Shown here: one piece after another, positions 26,638 to 36,862 of the stretch
Layout of the letters: every line of letters begins with the position of its first letter
How positions within the stretch are numbered: the stretch's first letter is position 1
Assembly: GCF_000092025.1 (NCBI RefSeq)
Contig: NC_003065.3
Location: 124,001 to 188,000 of the forward strand
Direction of reading: 5' to 3'
Origin: Agrobacterium fabrum str. C58
Lineage (GTDB): Bacteria; Pseudomonadota; Alphaproteobacteria; Rhizobiales; Rhizobiaceae
DNA: 64,000 bases
The notes under the pieces: generated by a model
What the model was told of the DNA's origin: nothing
Databases searched by the model: none
The model's input: only the letters and a program-made list of their open reading frames with translations
Program-made: the position numbers and the translations under genes

Positions 26638-28377
26638 CTACGCAGCGAAGACCTGGGCAGCGCGGGTCGACTGTTTGGCGACTGGCGCGACGGATGGCTG
26701 ATGAACCTGGCCAGCAAACGCTTGCGTTCGGCCGCTATCATCGAACCTGAAATGCTCCAGCAGCTCGAATAGCGCGGCGGCCTCGCGAGCAAGGCTGTGG
26801 CTGGCCGCCGTCTGCTCCTCGACCATCGCGGCGTTTTGTTGCGTTCCCTGATCGACGCTGTTCACGGCCTTGTTGATCTCACCGAGAGCGTTCGACTGCT
26901 CGCGTGCCGCTTCGACAATCGCGACGACATTCGTGTTGATGTCGTGGACCTGGGTTGCGATTTCCTGCAGCGCGGAACCGGCTTTCGTGACAAGCGATAC
27001 CCCGCTCTGGACCTGGCTGCCCGACGAGGTGATCAGCGTCTTGATTTCCTTGGCGGCCTTGGCCGATCGCTGCGCGAGCTCGCGGACTTCCTGCGCGACG
27101 ACCGCGAATCCCTTGCCCGCTTCGCCGGCACGGGCCGCTTCGACACCGGCATTCAGCGCCAGGTGGTTGGTCTGGAACGCGATCTCATCGATGACACCGA
27201 TGATGTTGGAGATCTCGCGAGAGGACGTTTCGATCTGATCCATGGCGCCGATCGCGTCGCGCACCACCTCCCCGGAATGCTCTGCATGTTCGCGGGTGCG
27301 TGCAACGAGTTGGCCAGCCTCCTCCGCCCGACGACTGGAATCCTTGACCGTTGTGGTGATTTCCTCGAGCGCAGCGGCGGTCTCCTCGACCGAGGCGGCT
27401 TGTTGCTCGGTGCGTTTTGCCAGCTCGTCGGCGGCGGTCCGAATCTCGCTGGATCCCGCGGAGATCGCCCTGGCGTTGTCGGCGACAGTCGCCATCGCGC
27501 GCTTCAGCTTGTCGGAGGCGGCGTTGAAATCGGTGCGCAAACGTTCGAGCGAGGGGATGAACGGTTTTTCGATTTGCTGCGCCAGGTCACCGTCCGCCAG
27601 ACTGTTCAGGCAGCCCGCGAGCTGTTCGACGTTTTCGACCCGGGTGGTCACGTCGGTCGCGAATTTCACGACCTTGAAAACTCTGCCGTTCATATCGAAG
27701 ATCGGATTATAGGATGCCTGGATAAAGACCTTGCGACCACCCTTGCCGAGCCGCATGAACTCGTCCGCCATCAAATCCCCGCCTGCAAGCATCTTCCAGA
27801 AATTCCGATAGTCGGGCGACGCGGTATAGGATGGTTCGCAGAACATCGAATGGTGTTTGCCCTGGATCTCGCTCAGAGAATATCCGAGGGCGGACAGGAA
27901 ATTCTCATTTGCGGTCAGGACGTCGCCGGTCGGCGTGAACTCGATAATCGCCTGCGCCCGCGACAAAGCCTCGATCTTGCCGGCATCTTCTGCAACTTTC
28001 AGCTTCTGGGCGGTGATGTCGGTGGCGATCTTGACAACCTTGACCGGCTTGCCACGGCGCATGACAGGGTTATAGGACGCCTCGATCCAGACTTCCTTGC
28101 CGCCCTTGCCGATGCGCTTATATTGCTGCTGGTCGAAGTTGCCGGCGGCGAGTTTCGCCCAGAACGCCTTATAGTCTGCCGATTTCACAAATGCCGGTTC
28201 AACGAACATGCTGTGATGTTTGCCGATAATTTCTGATAGCTCATAGCCAAGCGCCCGGCAGAAATTGTCGTTGGCAGTGAGTATCCTGCCGGACAGATCG
28301 AATTCGATCATGGCCTGAGACTTAGAGAGGGCAGCAAGTACCGCGCATGCATTGGCACCACGATTGAGAATATTCAC
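26638..28377 (-). CDS. mcpA: Soluble methyl-accepting chemotaxis protein with two PAS domains, 579 aa
   Basis: Two PAS domains (~residues 20-130 and 145-255; each has '[13 protein letters not shown]'-like and 'WIEASYNP'-like cores) precede a methyl-accepting signalling domain with the highly conserved hairpin '[20 protein letters not shown]'. No membrane segment is present, so it is cytoplasmic. GTG 28377 fits a GGGAGG ribosome site; a TTG at 28392 is also open. In pTiC58 mcpA ends the AccR-controlled arc operon after traR, so opine sensing, conjugation and chemotaxis are linked. Confidence 0.92.
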   Translation of the reverse strand: MNILNRGANACAVLAALSKSQAMIEFDLSGRILTANDNFCRALGYELSEIIGKHHSMFVEPAFVKSADYKAFWAKLAAGNFDQQQYKRIGKGGKEVWIEASYNPVMRRGKPVKVVKIATDITAQKLKVAEDAGKIEALSRAQAIIEFTPTGDVLTANENFLSALGYSLSEIQGKHHSMFCEPSYTASPDYRNFWKMLAGGDLMADEFMRLGKGGRKVFIQASYNPIFDMNGRVFKVVKFATDVTTRVENVEQLAGCLNSLADGDLAQQIEKPFIPSLERLRTDFNAASDKLKRAMATVADNARAISAGSSEIRTAADELAKRTEQQAASVEETAAALEEITTTVKDSSRRAEEAGQLVARTREHAEHSGEVVRDAIGAMDQIETSSREISNIIGVIDEIAFQTNHLALNAGVEAARAGEAGKGFAVVAQEVRELAQRSAKAAKEIKTLITSSGSQVQSGVSLVTKAGSALQEIATQVHDINTNVVAIVEAAREQSNALGEINKAVNSVDQGTQQNAAMVEEQTAASHSLAREAAALFELLEHFRFDDSGRTQAFAGQVHQPSVAPVAKQSTRAAQVFAA

Positions 28378-28479
28378 CAGGCGACCTCCCAAGGATACTT
28401 ACCGGACCGAAGGTCGCGGCAGAGCGCGAATAGTTGCATACGATGTTTAATCTTCATTTAAACATGGAACTGGCATCCA

Positions 28480-28809
28480 TCAATTATGCCCGCTTAAAGC
28501 GCTCGAAGAGAAGGAGGAGATTGTATCAACAATCATGTGCCGCTCGATAAGGGCTTCCATGTTGCGATTGAGCAAAGACAGCAGCAGCTCTTTTGTGACG
28601 GCCCGGGTCTCGATTTTTTCGAGATAGAGCGGACGCCACGTGAGGTCGAGATCCTGGCTTAGGTCTTCGTGCAACTTGACTAACTCCTGCCGGGCCGCTT
28701 CCAGGCTATCGAAAAACTGAACGGTGGTGTGCCCGTGCAGCCAGTGCGCCTGATCATCGGCAGTCGCCTGAGAATAGGTGTAGAACGTATAGGAAGTTAC
28801 TGACATCAT
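28480..28809 (-). CDS. Uncharacterised 109-aa protein between traR and mcpA
   Basis: A two-ATG start (28809/28806) follows GGGGAGAGGA. The product begins MMSVTSYTFYTYSQAT and is acidic with aromatic-rich N-terminal strands and a helical C-terminus; no membrane segment or known domain. It begins 29 bases after the traR stop, so it is likely cotranscribed with it. The described arc operon of pTiC58 has traR followed by mcpA; this gene would be an addition or an unannotated small gene. Confidence 0.65.
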   Translation of the reverse strand: MMSVTSYTFYTYSQATADDQAHWLHGHTTVQFFDSLEAARQELVKLHEDLSQDLDLTWRPLYLEKIETRAVTKELLLSLLNRNMEALIERHMIVDTISSFSSSALSGHN

Positions 28810-28838
28810 TCCTCTCCCCTGGTTTGTCTGTCACGTTT

Positions 28839-29573
<735 letters not shown>

Positions 29574-29760
29574 CTACTCTAACGTTTGCTCCCAGCAGCC
29601 GACCGCCGGGCTGAATCTGCTTTCATCCTCTTTTACCCAGACAACTCAGGCTGAGCCGAAGCATTTTTCCACGAGGCATACATGCTCCAACGCTTCACGA
29701 ATATCCGTACTATCCCCCTGTACATGCTATCGAGCCGGGGAAGCGGCACTTGCGTGCAGT

Positions 29761-31218
29761 TCACTCGACGATCTGCATCTCGCTCTGACCAGATGCGGCA
29801 ATGCTCGCCTTGCGGTCGGCAAATGAGATCTTCAATTCAGCAAAAGCATCGCCGTGTTGCCATGAAAGCACCAACGCTCCGGCATCAGCAATGGTGGCCT
29901 TGAGCGCTCCACCGAAGGCGGGATGGGTGTTCCTGAAACGGATCAGATTTGAAAGGCGATGGAAGAGCGGCGTCTCAAGGGCCGTACCGATTTCGTCGTT
30001 GCCGTAATAGTGCCGGTTAATGTCACGCCCCACGCCCGTTTTGGCGAGCAGGTCCATATCGTTTACGCCGCCCAATAAACCGACATAATAGACTTGCGGA
30101 ATTCCTGGAGCAAAAAACTGAATTGCCCGAGCGATGAGATAATCATTATCGTTGCGACCAAGCGCGTCATAGTAGGTGCAGTTTACCTGATAAAGGTCCA
30201 GATTCGATGCAGCGGCCCCCGTCGCCTGGCGGCTCTGGCCATCCGATCGCCTATGGATCTCTCCCACAAGATTGTCGATCGCCTGGGGTTCGAGGAGGCC
30301 CGCCCGGCCGTCGCTATGGGCACCGACATCTATAACGCCAATCCCGTCATGGGTGTCGAGAACGGTGATCGCGTTACGGGGGCTTATTGCCAGCCACTTT
30401 GCCAGCGGCGTGGCGTCTCCCGTAAACAATGCATGCAAGATGAGCGGTGGTAGTGCGAAATCGTACACCCGGTCGACCTTCTTCGCGATCTCGATTTGGT
30501 CACGATGATAACTATGAATCTCGACCAGAACCTCCATGCCGCGGTTGCGGGCCTTTCCAGCCACTTCTTCGAGGAATGCGTAGGTATCGTCGATCATGAA
30601 GCAACTGCTGCCCGCTTTCTTGATCGCGTATCCCGCGGCGTCGAGGCGGATCGCCGTCACATTCGCCTCCGAAAAGCGATCGAGGATCGTTTCGAGATAG
30701 GTTGTGCCTTTGGCGCTGTGGACATCGATGTCGATCTGCTCCGGTGTGAAGGTTGTCCAGAGCATCCGCTGAGTACCATCAGCCAGGGTCACCTTCGAAA
30801 ACGGTAAACCGGGGCGCGGTCGATAGATCCTCAGAAGGTCTTCTTCGGTGGCGCCATCGGGAAATACCTTATCGAACGTCATGAACATGTCGGCAAATTC
30901 GGACGCCGAACCCTTGGCAATGAAGTCCGTGAATGCGCCGGATTGCGATGAGACATGGTTGACGATAAGATCGGCCATGATTTCCACGGATCCCGACAAA
31001 GCCCGCACATCCTCCCAGTCGCCGAGGCGCGGATCGACGATCGTGTGATCTGTTGGATCGAATCCGGCATCAGCGCCATCGATCGGATTGAAGAAAGGCA
31101 AGACATGGACGCCGCCGAACAGGCCAGCGAACTTGCCATCGACCAGTTCCTTCAATTGCCTGAAACCACCTCTGGTCAGGCGGTCAACATAGGTGATAAA
31201 CTGCACTTTGTTTTGCAT
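29761..31218 (-). CDS. spl: Sucrose phosphorylase-like glycosidase, 485 aa
   Basis: A GH13 alpha-amylase-family TIM barrel: 'VHVLPFFNPIDGADAGFDPT', 'LIVNHVSSQS', 'TAIRLDAAGYAIKK' (nucleophile Asp), 'EVLVEIHSY' (acid/base Glu) and 'VLDTHDGIG'. It matches sucrose phosphorylases, which split sucrose with phosphate to glucose-1-phosphate and fructose. Sucrose is a product of agrocinopine A cleavage, which fits its place beside acc. ATG 31218 (MQNKVQFITYV) is the family start; the frame also opens at GTG 31269 directly after the previous stop. In pTiC58 this gene (splA) precedes traR. Confidence 0.92.
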   Translation of the reverse strand: MQNKVQFITYVDRLTRGGFRQLKELVDGKFAGLFGGVHVLPFFNPIDGADAGFDPTDHTIVDPRLGDWEDVRALSGSVEIMADLIVNHVSSQSGAFTDFIAKGSASEFADMFMTFDKVFPDGATEEDLLRIYRPRPGLPFSKVTLADGTQRMLWTTFTPEQIDIDVHSAKGTTYLETILDRFSEANVTAIRLDAAGYAIKKAGSSCFMIDDTYAFLEEVAGKARNRGMEVLVEIHSYHRDQIEIAKKVDRVYDFALPPLILHALFTGDATPLAKWLAISPRNAITVLDTHDGIGVIDVGAHSDGRAGLLEPQAIDNLVGEIHRRSDGQSRQATGAAASNLDLYQVNCTYYDALGRNDNDYLIARAIQFFAPGIPQVYYVGLLGGVNDMDLLAKTGVGRDINRHYYGNDEIGTALETPLFHRLSNLIRFRNTHPAFGGALKATIADAGALVLSWQHGDAFAELKISFADRKASIAASGQSEMQIVE

Positions 31219-31269
31219 TTCAATTTCCAGTATGTGTCGTCTTACGAGGACGAGTTGATTTTCTTTCAC

Positions 31270-32922
31270 TCAGTCTGCAGAGCCGCCCGCGATGAGACGG
31301 CTCTCGCCCAGTAATCCTTGCTCGTCCATGATCGGGTGAGCAACCGAGACGATATGCGCGTTGATCCGCTTGAGATCACGCAAGATGTCGAGGTGAAGCG
31401 AGCTGGTTTGAAGGCTGTCGGTGCGCCCGTCGCGCAGACGTTCCAGGTGGCGCTCGGAAGACTGTTTTTCCATGTGCCGGACTTCGACTTTCCGCTCCAT
31501 GAGCTGACGCGCGAGATTGATGTCCCGGGTGATAAGGATTGTTTGTGCGATCCGGAGATTATCGACGGTGAGCTGGAAGAGTTGTGTTAGTTCGGAGAAG
31601 CCGTCATCAGAGAATTTCAAACCGTGGGCGATCTTCTTCGTGACCTCGGGCAGCAGACCTTTCTCGACAATATCCCCGATATGTTCGAGGTTGATGGCGT
31701 AGTCGATGATGACGATCGAGCGTCGGCCTTCGTCTTCCGACAGTCCAGTACGGCCGAGTTTCGATAAGTAGACCTTGACCTCCTGCTGTAACCGGTCGAC
31801 CTGGCGCTCAAGCTGCGCAATATCCTTCAATCTCGCGGCGTTGTTCTGTTGGAACGCGTCCGACACTCTCAAGAGCATTCTTTCGATCAGGTCTCCAACG
31901 CCAAGCACTTCGCGTGCAGCACTCGTCAGTGCTACGACTGGTGTTGATAGCTCATCCGGATCGAGGAATTTCGGTGTGTTGTCAGCCTGTTCGGACGCGG
32001 GGATGAGGACCCCCATCCACCGTGCAAGAAGGCGGGAAAACGGCATGGCCAGGAGAGCCAGGCCGATATTTAACGCGAGATGCGCGTCCACGGGAAGTTT
32101 GGACGCTGGGACCGGCAACATCGAAAGCCAGCTGGCCAAAATATCGGCCACTGGCAGGATCAGCAGGCAGCCGATTGCCCGGACAATCAGATTGCCTAGT
32201 GTGACCCGCCTGGCCGCCGCCGATGCTGATAACGACGCGATCACCGGAGGTATTGCGCCACCGAAATTGGCTCCAAGAACCAGCGCTACGACAAGCCCGC
32301 CAGAGAGGATTCCGGTGGAGGTCAACGACAAAATCAGAACGACCGCAGCCAAGCTTGAAGATGACGCGAATGCGATGGCCGCGGAAAAGATCATCGCGAC
32401 CGGCCAGGCGTTTTCAAGCAGGCCGATAAACGCTGCGAGCGCCGGCGAATGGCGAAGCGGCTCGGTCGCGTTGCTGAGTAGGTGTAGTGACAGCAGCATC
32501 AGCGCGATACCGAGCAACGCTGTTCCGGCGCCCTGCCTGGAGGTCGAACCGCCTCGATAGAGAATGATGCCGACGAAGAGTAGGGCAGGGGACACCCATT
32601 CGATGCCCGTTGCGACGATCCAGGCGGTGACCGCCGTTCCGACATTGGCGCCGAGGAGGACGACCTGCGCCATGCGAGGCTTGATAAGCTCTCGTTCCAC
32701 AAACGAGGAGACCATCAGCGCCGTCGCTGTAGAACTCTGAAGCGCGACTGTGGCGACGAACCCTGATAGAAACGACCGGGCGCTGCTTTTCGTGCCGGAG
32801 GCGAGGCCCGTTCGCAATCTGGCCCCAAGCGCACGGGAGGCTCCGTCCTTCACCTGGGCCAGGCCGAACAGCAGCAACGCGACGGCGCCGCAGAGATTTA
32901 TGAGAACGATTGTCGATTCCAA
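31270..32922 (-). CDS. Na/Pi cotransporter family protein with PhoU-like tail, 550 aa
   Basis: Ten or so membrane helices with the paired QSST motifs of NptA/YjbB-type Na+/phosphate symporters: 'VALQSSTATALMVSSF' and later 'FASSSSLAAVVLIL'. Residues ~340-540 form a PhoU-like helical domain. It would import or export phosphate, fitting the phosphodiester opine metabolism nearby. It is the second gene of the leftward arc-type operon (equivalent to orfB of pTiC58 arc), ending just before the sucrose phosphorylase frame. Confidence 0.88.
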   Translation of the reverse strand: MESTIVLINLCGAVALLLFGLAQVKDGASRALGARLRTGLASGTKSSARSFLSGFVATVALQSSTATALMVSSFVERELIKPRMAQVVLLGANVGTAVTAWIVATGIEWVSPALLFVGIILYRGGSTSRQGAGTALLGIALMLLSLHLLSNATEPLRHSPALAAFIGLLENAWPVAMIFSAAIAFASSSSLAAVVLILSLTSTGILSGGLVVALVLGANFGGAIPPVIASLSASAAARRVTLGNLIVRAIGCLLILPVADILASWLSMLPVPASKLPVDAHLALNIGLALLAMPFSRLLARWMGVLIPASEQADNTPKFLDPDELSTPVVALTSAAREVLGVGDLIERMLLRVSDAFQQNNAARLKDIAQLERQVDRLQQEVKVYLSKLGRTGLSEDEGRRSIVIIDYAINLEHIGDIVEKGLLPEVTKKIAHGLKFSDDGFSELTQLFQLTVDNLRIAQTILITRDINLARQLMERKVEVRHMEKQSSERHLERLRDGRTDSLQTSSLHLDILRDLKRINAHIVSVAHPIMDEQGLLGESRLIAGGSAD

Positions 32923-32935
32923 GTCGCGCCTCTCG

Positions 32936-33235
32936 CTAATTCTGTTGGAAGTAAGCCTTGATCAGCGAAGCGGCTGCTCGCAACAGAGATCGGCCAGACG
33001 GGTGCCGTCTTGATTTGTCTCGAGAGGGAAGCGGTTCTCGTCGCAGACCTTGTCCAGCTTGCGGTTGATGAGGGTGCCGGTGGGCGAGCAGGGAGGAGAG
33101 CTGCCCACCGGCATCTTGCCCGCGCCGTATCGCAGGCAAGATGAATTCCAACTGGTTTCGTATTGTGGTCGTGCGGAGTAGCGCTGATCCGCGCCGGTTT
33201 TGTTGACGGCAGTTCGACATTGAATGAGTCATCAC
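32936..33235 (-). pseudogene. First gene of the arc-type operon, probably decayed (orfA position)
   Basis: An ATG at 33235 with GGAGGAG just upstream opens a 99-codon frame ending 13 bases before the Na/Pi gene, which fits an operon leader gene. However, its product is Arg/Gln/His-rich and its third-position G+C is low, whereas a different frame over about 32980-33150 (reading 'GTLINRKLDKVCDENRFPLE') has strong coding bias but no start. This pattern suggests a frameshift near the 5' end. I do not recognise the family. Confidence 0.4.
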
Positions 33236-33341
33236 TCCTCCTAGAAGCTTACGATTTTGGTGCGGTGCGAAAGTGAGCGATTTCGATCACACTAACAAAG
33301 GCTTCCGCTTAGCTACCCGAAGCTTCTTGATCCCCAACAAT

Positions 33342-33418
33342 GCGTAATCGTTTGTAATGTATTGTTGCGTTGCAACAAAACTGTCACCAAACTTTCATTT
33401 GACGAAGAACGATTACGC
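33342..33418. promoter_or_regulatory. Candidate AccR operator region between acc and arc operons
   Basis: GCGTAATCGTT at 33342-33352 has its exact 11-base reverse complement at 33408-33418, and a second dyad TTGTTGC-gtt-GCAACAA lies between them (33362-33378). These lie in the divergent promoter interval of accR and the arc-type operon. AccR of pTiC58 controls both; this arrangement of two distant half-sites is a plausible DNA-loop operator. The assignment is inferred from position and symmetry. Confidence 0.55.
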
Positions 33419-33463
33419 TCATAGTATGAGCGATATAGACCATTTCTTGTTGGAAGGGAAGCG

Positions 33464-34240
33464 TTGGTGTTCAACTCAACTCAGGACCGCCAGGCGAAAA
33501 TCGTTGAGCTTTTGCGCGATGAGCAGTTTTTGGCTATCGGCAGATTGACGGAGCACTTCCAGATTTCGGTGGCCACTGCGAGGCGCGACTTGAGCGAACT
33601 CCACGAGGCCGGACTCTTGCGTCGAACTCACGGCGGTGCGGTCAGCGTCACGCAGGTTACACAGGACAAGCCGAACGCTGCCCGCGCCGTCTGGAATCGG
33701 GCGGAGAAGGCGGCCATAGCCGGAGTCGTTGCCGGTATGATCGTCGAGGGTGACACGGTTCTTCTGGACGCCGGTACAACTGCGCTGGAAGTTGCCAAGA
33801 AGCTCGCTGACCGCAGAAACCTCACCTTCATCTCGAATGGTCTCGACATTGTCGAGGAATTGACGAGAGGGGAGGGCAAAAGCATCTATTCGGTCGGGGG
33901 CGAGTATACCGAAACGAACCGCTCCTTCCGCGGCCCTTTGGCGGAGCAGTTTATCCGCCAGTTCAATGTCGACAAACTCATTCTCAACGCGGCGTCGATC
34001 GATGTTGATCGCGGATTGATCTGTACGTCGTCGCCCGTGAACGCGAGTGTCGCTCGCGCCATGATCGAAGTTTCGAGCCGCGTGATCGTCGTCGCGGATC
34101 ATTCGAAATTCACAAAATCGAGCCTCTCGGTGACGGCCAGGATCGAGGATGTCGGCGTGATCGTCACCGACTCTGGAACCCGAACCATCATTGAGACAAT
34201 ACCGGAAAAGCTGCGGAAGAAGTTCGTTGTTGCGAACTAG
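33464..34240 (+). CDS. accR: AccR, agrocinopine-responsive repressor (DeoR family), 258 aa
   Basis: An N-terminal DeoR helix-turn-helix: 'RLTEHFQISVATARRDLSEL' and 'GLLRRTHGGAV', followed by the sugar-phosphate-binding DeoR effector domain ('DAGTTALEVAKKL', 'TFISNGLDIVEEL'). It matches AccR, which represses acc and arc until agrocinopines A/B (or arabinose-2-phosphate) bind. The start codon is TTG 33464 or GTG 33467, both after GGAAGGGAAG. First gene of the rightward acc operon. Confidence 0.93.
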   Translation: MVFNSTQDRQAKIVELLRDEQFLAIGRLTEHFQISVATARRDLSELHEAGLLRRTHGGAVSVTQVTQDKPNAARAVWNRAEKAAIAGVVAGMIVEGDTVLLDAGTTALEVAKKLADRRNLTFISNGLDIVEELTRGEGKSIYSVGGEYTETNRSFRGPLAEQFIRQFNVDKLILNAASIDVDRGLICTSSPVNASVARAMIEVSSRVIVVADHSKFTKSSLSVTARIEDVGVIVTDSGTRTIIETIPEKLRKKFVVAN

Positions 34241-34297
34241 GTTCGACGGCCGCGCGCGAATTAAAGCCTCATTCAACAGAGCTGGGAGGAAAACCAC

Positions 34298-35863
34298 ATG
34301 CTTAAGACCAATCGCAGGAATTTTATGATGGGCACCGCGGCGATAGCGGTCGCTTCAACTGCCGGTGCGAAGTTCACCTTCGCGCAAGAACGCCGGGCGC
34401 TTCGCCTGGGTGTGAACGGATTGCCGAACTCGCTGGAGCCGGTCAATGCAATCAGCAATGTCGGCCCGCGTATCGTCAACCAGATATTCGACACGCTGAT
34501 AGCGCGCGATTTTTTCGCGAAGGGAGCTCCCGGCAATGCCATCGACCTCGTTCCGGCACTTGCCGAGAGCTGGGAGCGCATCGATGAGAAATCGGTTCGC
34601 TTCAAGCTGCGGCAGAAGGTCATGTTCCACGATGGTGTTGAACTGACCGCGGACGATGTCGCATACACCTTTTCTTCCGAACGCCTTTGGGGTCCCGAAG
34701 CGATCAAGAAAATCCCGCTTGGGAAATCCTATTCGCTTGATTTCGATGAGCCCGTGGTCGAGGACAAATACACAGTCACACTTCGCACAAAGACCCCGAG
34801 CTATCTCATCGAGACCTTCGTCGCATCCTGGATGAGCCGCATTGTTCCCAAAGAATACTACAAGAAACTGGGAGCAGTAGATTTCGGTAACAAGCCCGTT
34901 GGAACAGGCCCGTACAAGTTCGTGGAATTTGTTGCCGGCGACCGTGTGGTGCTGGAAGCCAACGACGCCTACTGGGGTCCAAAGCCGACTGCATCGAAGA
35001 TCACCTACCAGATCGTCGCAGAGCCAGCCACACGCGTCGCGGGTCTGATCAGCGGTGAATACGATATCATCACTACCCTGACGCCGGACGACATTCAGCT
35101 GATAAATAGCTATCCAGACCTCGAAACGCGCGGGACGCTCATCGAAAACTTCCACATGTTCACCTTCAATATGAACCAAGAAGTTTTCAAGGATAAGAAG
35201 CTTCGGCGCGCTCTTGCTCTGGCTGTCAACCGGCCAATCATGGTTGAAGCGCTCTGGAAGAAACAAGCATCTATCCCGGCCGGCTTCAATTTCCCGAACT
35301 ATGGGGAAACCTTCGATCCAAAGCGTAAGGCCATGGAATATAATGTCGAGGAGGCCAAGCGTCTCGTCAAGGAGAGCGGCTACGATGGAACGCCGATCAC
35401 CTATCACACGATGGGCAACTATTATGCCAACGCCATGCCTGCGTTGATGATGATGATCGAAATGTGGAAGCAGATCGGTGTGAACGTGGTCATGAAAACC
35501 TACGCACCGGGTAGCTTCCCCCCGGACAACCAGACCTGGATGAGAAACTGGTCCAACGGCCAATGGATGACCGATGCCTACGCCACGATCGTCCCCGAAT
35601 TCGGGCCGAATGGTCAGGTTCAAAAGCGTTGGGGTTGGAAGGCGCCGGCCGAGTTCAACGAATTATGTCAGAAGGTCACGGTTCTGCCGAATGGCAAGGA
35701 GCGCTTCGACGCCTACAATCGCATGCGGGACATTTTCGAAGAGGAGGCGCCAGCCGTCATTCTCTATCAGCCGTATGACGTTTATGCCGCGCGCAAGGAT
35801 GTCCACTGGAAGCCCGTGAGCTTCGAGATGATGGAATTCCGCAACAATCTCAGCTTCGGCTGA
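34298..35863 (+). CDS. accA: AccA, agrocinopine-binding periplasmic protein, 521 aa
   Basis: A Tat-type signal sequence (NRRNFMMGTAAIAVAS) leads to an extracellular solute-binding protein of the oligopeptide (SBP_bac_5, cluster C) family. 'LEPVNAISNVGPRIVNQIFD' opens the mature domain. AccA binds agrocinopines, and also agrocin 84, through their pyranose-2-phosphate motif (known for pTiC58 AccA). It follows accR by 57 bases with a GGGAGG ribosome site. It acts as the capture component for the AccB-E transporter. Confidence 0.95.
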   Translation: MLKTNRRNFMMGTAAIAVASTAGAKFTFAQERRALRLGVNGLPNSLEPVNAISNVGPRIVNQIFDTLIARDFFAKGAPGNAIDLVPALAESWERIDEKSVRFKLRQKVMFHDGVELTADDVAYTFSSERLWGPEAIKKIPLGKSYSLDFDEPVVEDKYTVTLRTKTPSYLIETFVASWMSRIVPKEYYKKLGAVDFGNKPVGTGPYKFVEFVAGDRVVLEANDAYWGPKPTASKITYQIVAEPATRVAGLISGEYDIITTLTPDDIQLINSYPDLETRGTLIENFHMFTFNMNQEVFKDKKLRRALALAVNRPIMVEALWKKQASIPAGFNFPNYGETFDPKRKAMEYNVEEAKRLVKESGYDGTPITYHTMGNYYANAMPALMMMIEMWKQIGVNVVMKTYAPGSFPPDNQTWMRNWSNGQWMTDAYATIVPEFGPNGQVQKRWGWKAPAEFNELCQKVTVLPNGKERFDAYNRMRDIFEEEAPAVILYQPYDVYAARKDVHWKPVSFEMMEFRNNLSFG

Positions 35864-35923
35864 ACTCGTTAATCGAGAAGGCGGCGCGCGCGAGATGTGC
35901 GCGTCGCCCTGGAGGAGCCTAAG

Positions 35924-36862
35924 TTGTCAAATCTACTAACAGTTCGCGACCTGATCGTTCAGGTGCCGGCGCGCGATATCACAATCATCAACGGTGTCAG
36001 TTTTTCACTGGATGCAGGGCAGACGCTTGGACTCGTCGGGGAGTCGGGCTGCGGAAAGAGCATGACATGTTACGCAATAGCCAAGGCATTGCCGCGAGGG
36101 ATTTCGCAGACGGGCGGAACTATTGAGCTGGACAGTGGACCAAAGGCTGATGGCAAGCCGGCTATTGCCATGATCTATCAGGACCCGACCAGCAGCCTCA
36201 ATCCGGTTCATTCGATCGGTTATTATCTCGAGAGCAGCCTTTATCGCCATCAGGGTCTGGAGGGCAACGATGCACGGCTCGAGGCCATGCGTCTTCTCGA
36301 ACGTGTCGGTATCGACCGCGCCAAAAGTCGGCTGCGATCCTATCCTCATGAGTTCTCGGGCGGTATGAACCAGCGCGTCATGATTGCCCACGCGCTCGCT
36401 GCGAAGCCCAAGCTGATGATCGCCGACGAGCCCACGACAGCGCTCGATGTCACGACGCAGGCGCAGATCCTTCATCTTCTGGAGGAACTCAGATCTGAAA
36501 CAGGCATGGCGCTTTTGATCGTGTCGCACGATCTCGGCGTGATCGCCCGCCTCGCGGATCGTGCGGCGGTCATGTATTGCGGAAAGATCGTCGAAACGGC
36601 GCCGGTTGCGGAATTGTTGGAGCGTGCAGCGCATCCTTACGCTCGCGCCCTGATCGGCTGCATGCCAACGATCGATGCGGACGACCTGGAGCCGCCAGTA
36701 CCAATCCCGGGTTCTGTTCCTCTTCTCGATAACCTGCCTGCCGGATGTTATTATCACCCACGCTGTCCCCGCGCGAGCGAACAATGTTCCGTGAGCTTTC
36801 CCGGGCCTGTCAACGTCGGCGCGTTCCATGACGCGGCCTGTTACCATCCGGTGAGCCCATGA
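35924..36862 (+). CDS. accB: AccB, ABC transporter ATPase, 312 aa
   Basis: An oligopeptide-type ABC ATPase (OppD-like): Walker A GESGCGKS, signature '[12 protein letters not shown]', Walker B '[12 protein letters not shown]', and a C-terminal Cys-rich oligo_HPY segment ('[14 protein letters not shown]'). TTG 35924 lies seven bases after GGAGGA and gives the family N-terminus ([10 protein letters not shown]); a GTG at 35897 would add nine residues but has no ribosome site. It ends with a four-base overlap to accC. Confidence 0.92.
   Translation: MSNLLTVRDLIVQVPARDITIINGVSFSLDAGQTLGLVGESGCGKSMTCYAIAKALPRGISQTGGTIELDSGPKADGKPAIAMIYQDPTSSLNPVHSIGYYLESSLYRHQGLEGNDARLEAMRLLERVGIDRAKSRLRSYPHEFSGGMNQRVMIAHALAAKPKLMIADEPTTALDVTTQAQILHLLEELRSETGMALLIVSHDLGVIARLADRAAVMYCGKIVETAPVAELLERAAHPYARALIGCMPTIDADDLEPPVPIPGSVPLLDNLPAGCYYHPRCPRASEQCSVSFPGPVNVGAFHDAACYHPVSP

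Noticed and set aside
26797..28236. Open frame of 479 codons on the plus strand
   Set aside because: It is fully antisense to mcpA, which has clear PAS and methyl-accepting domains; the frame arises from high-GC codon bias.
34355..35623. Open frame of 422 codons on the minus strand
   Set aside because: It is antisense to accA, whose Tat signal and binding-protein fold are unmistakable.
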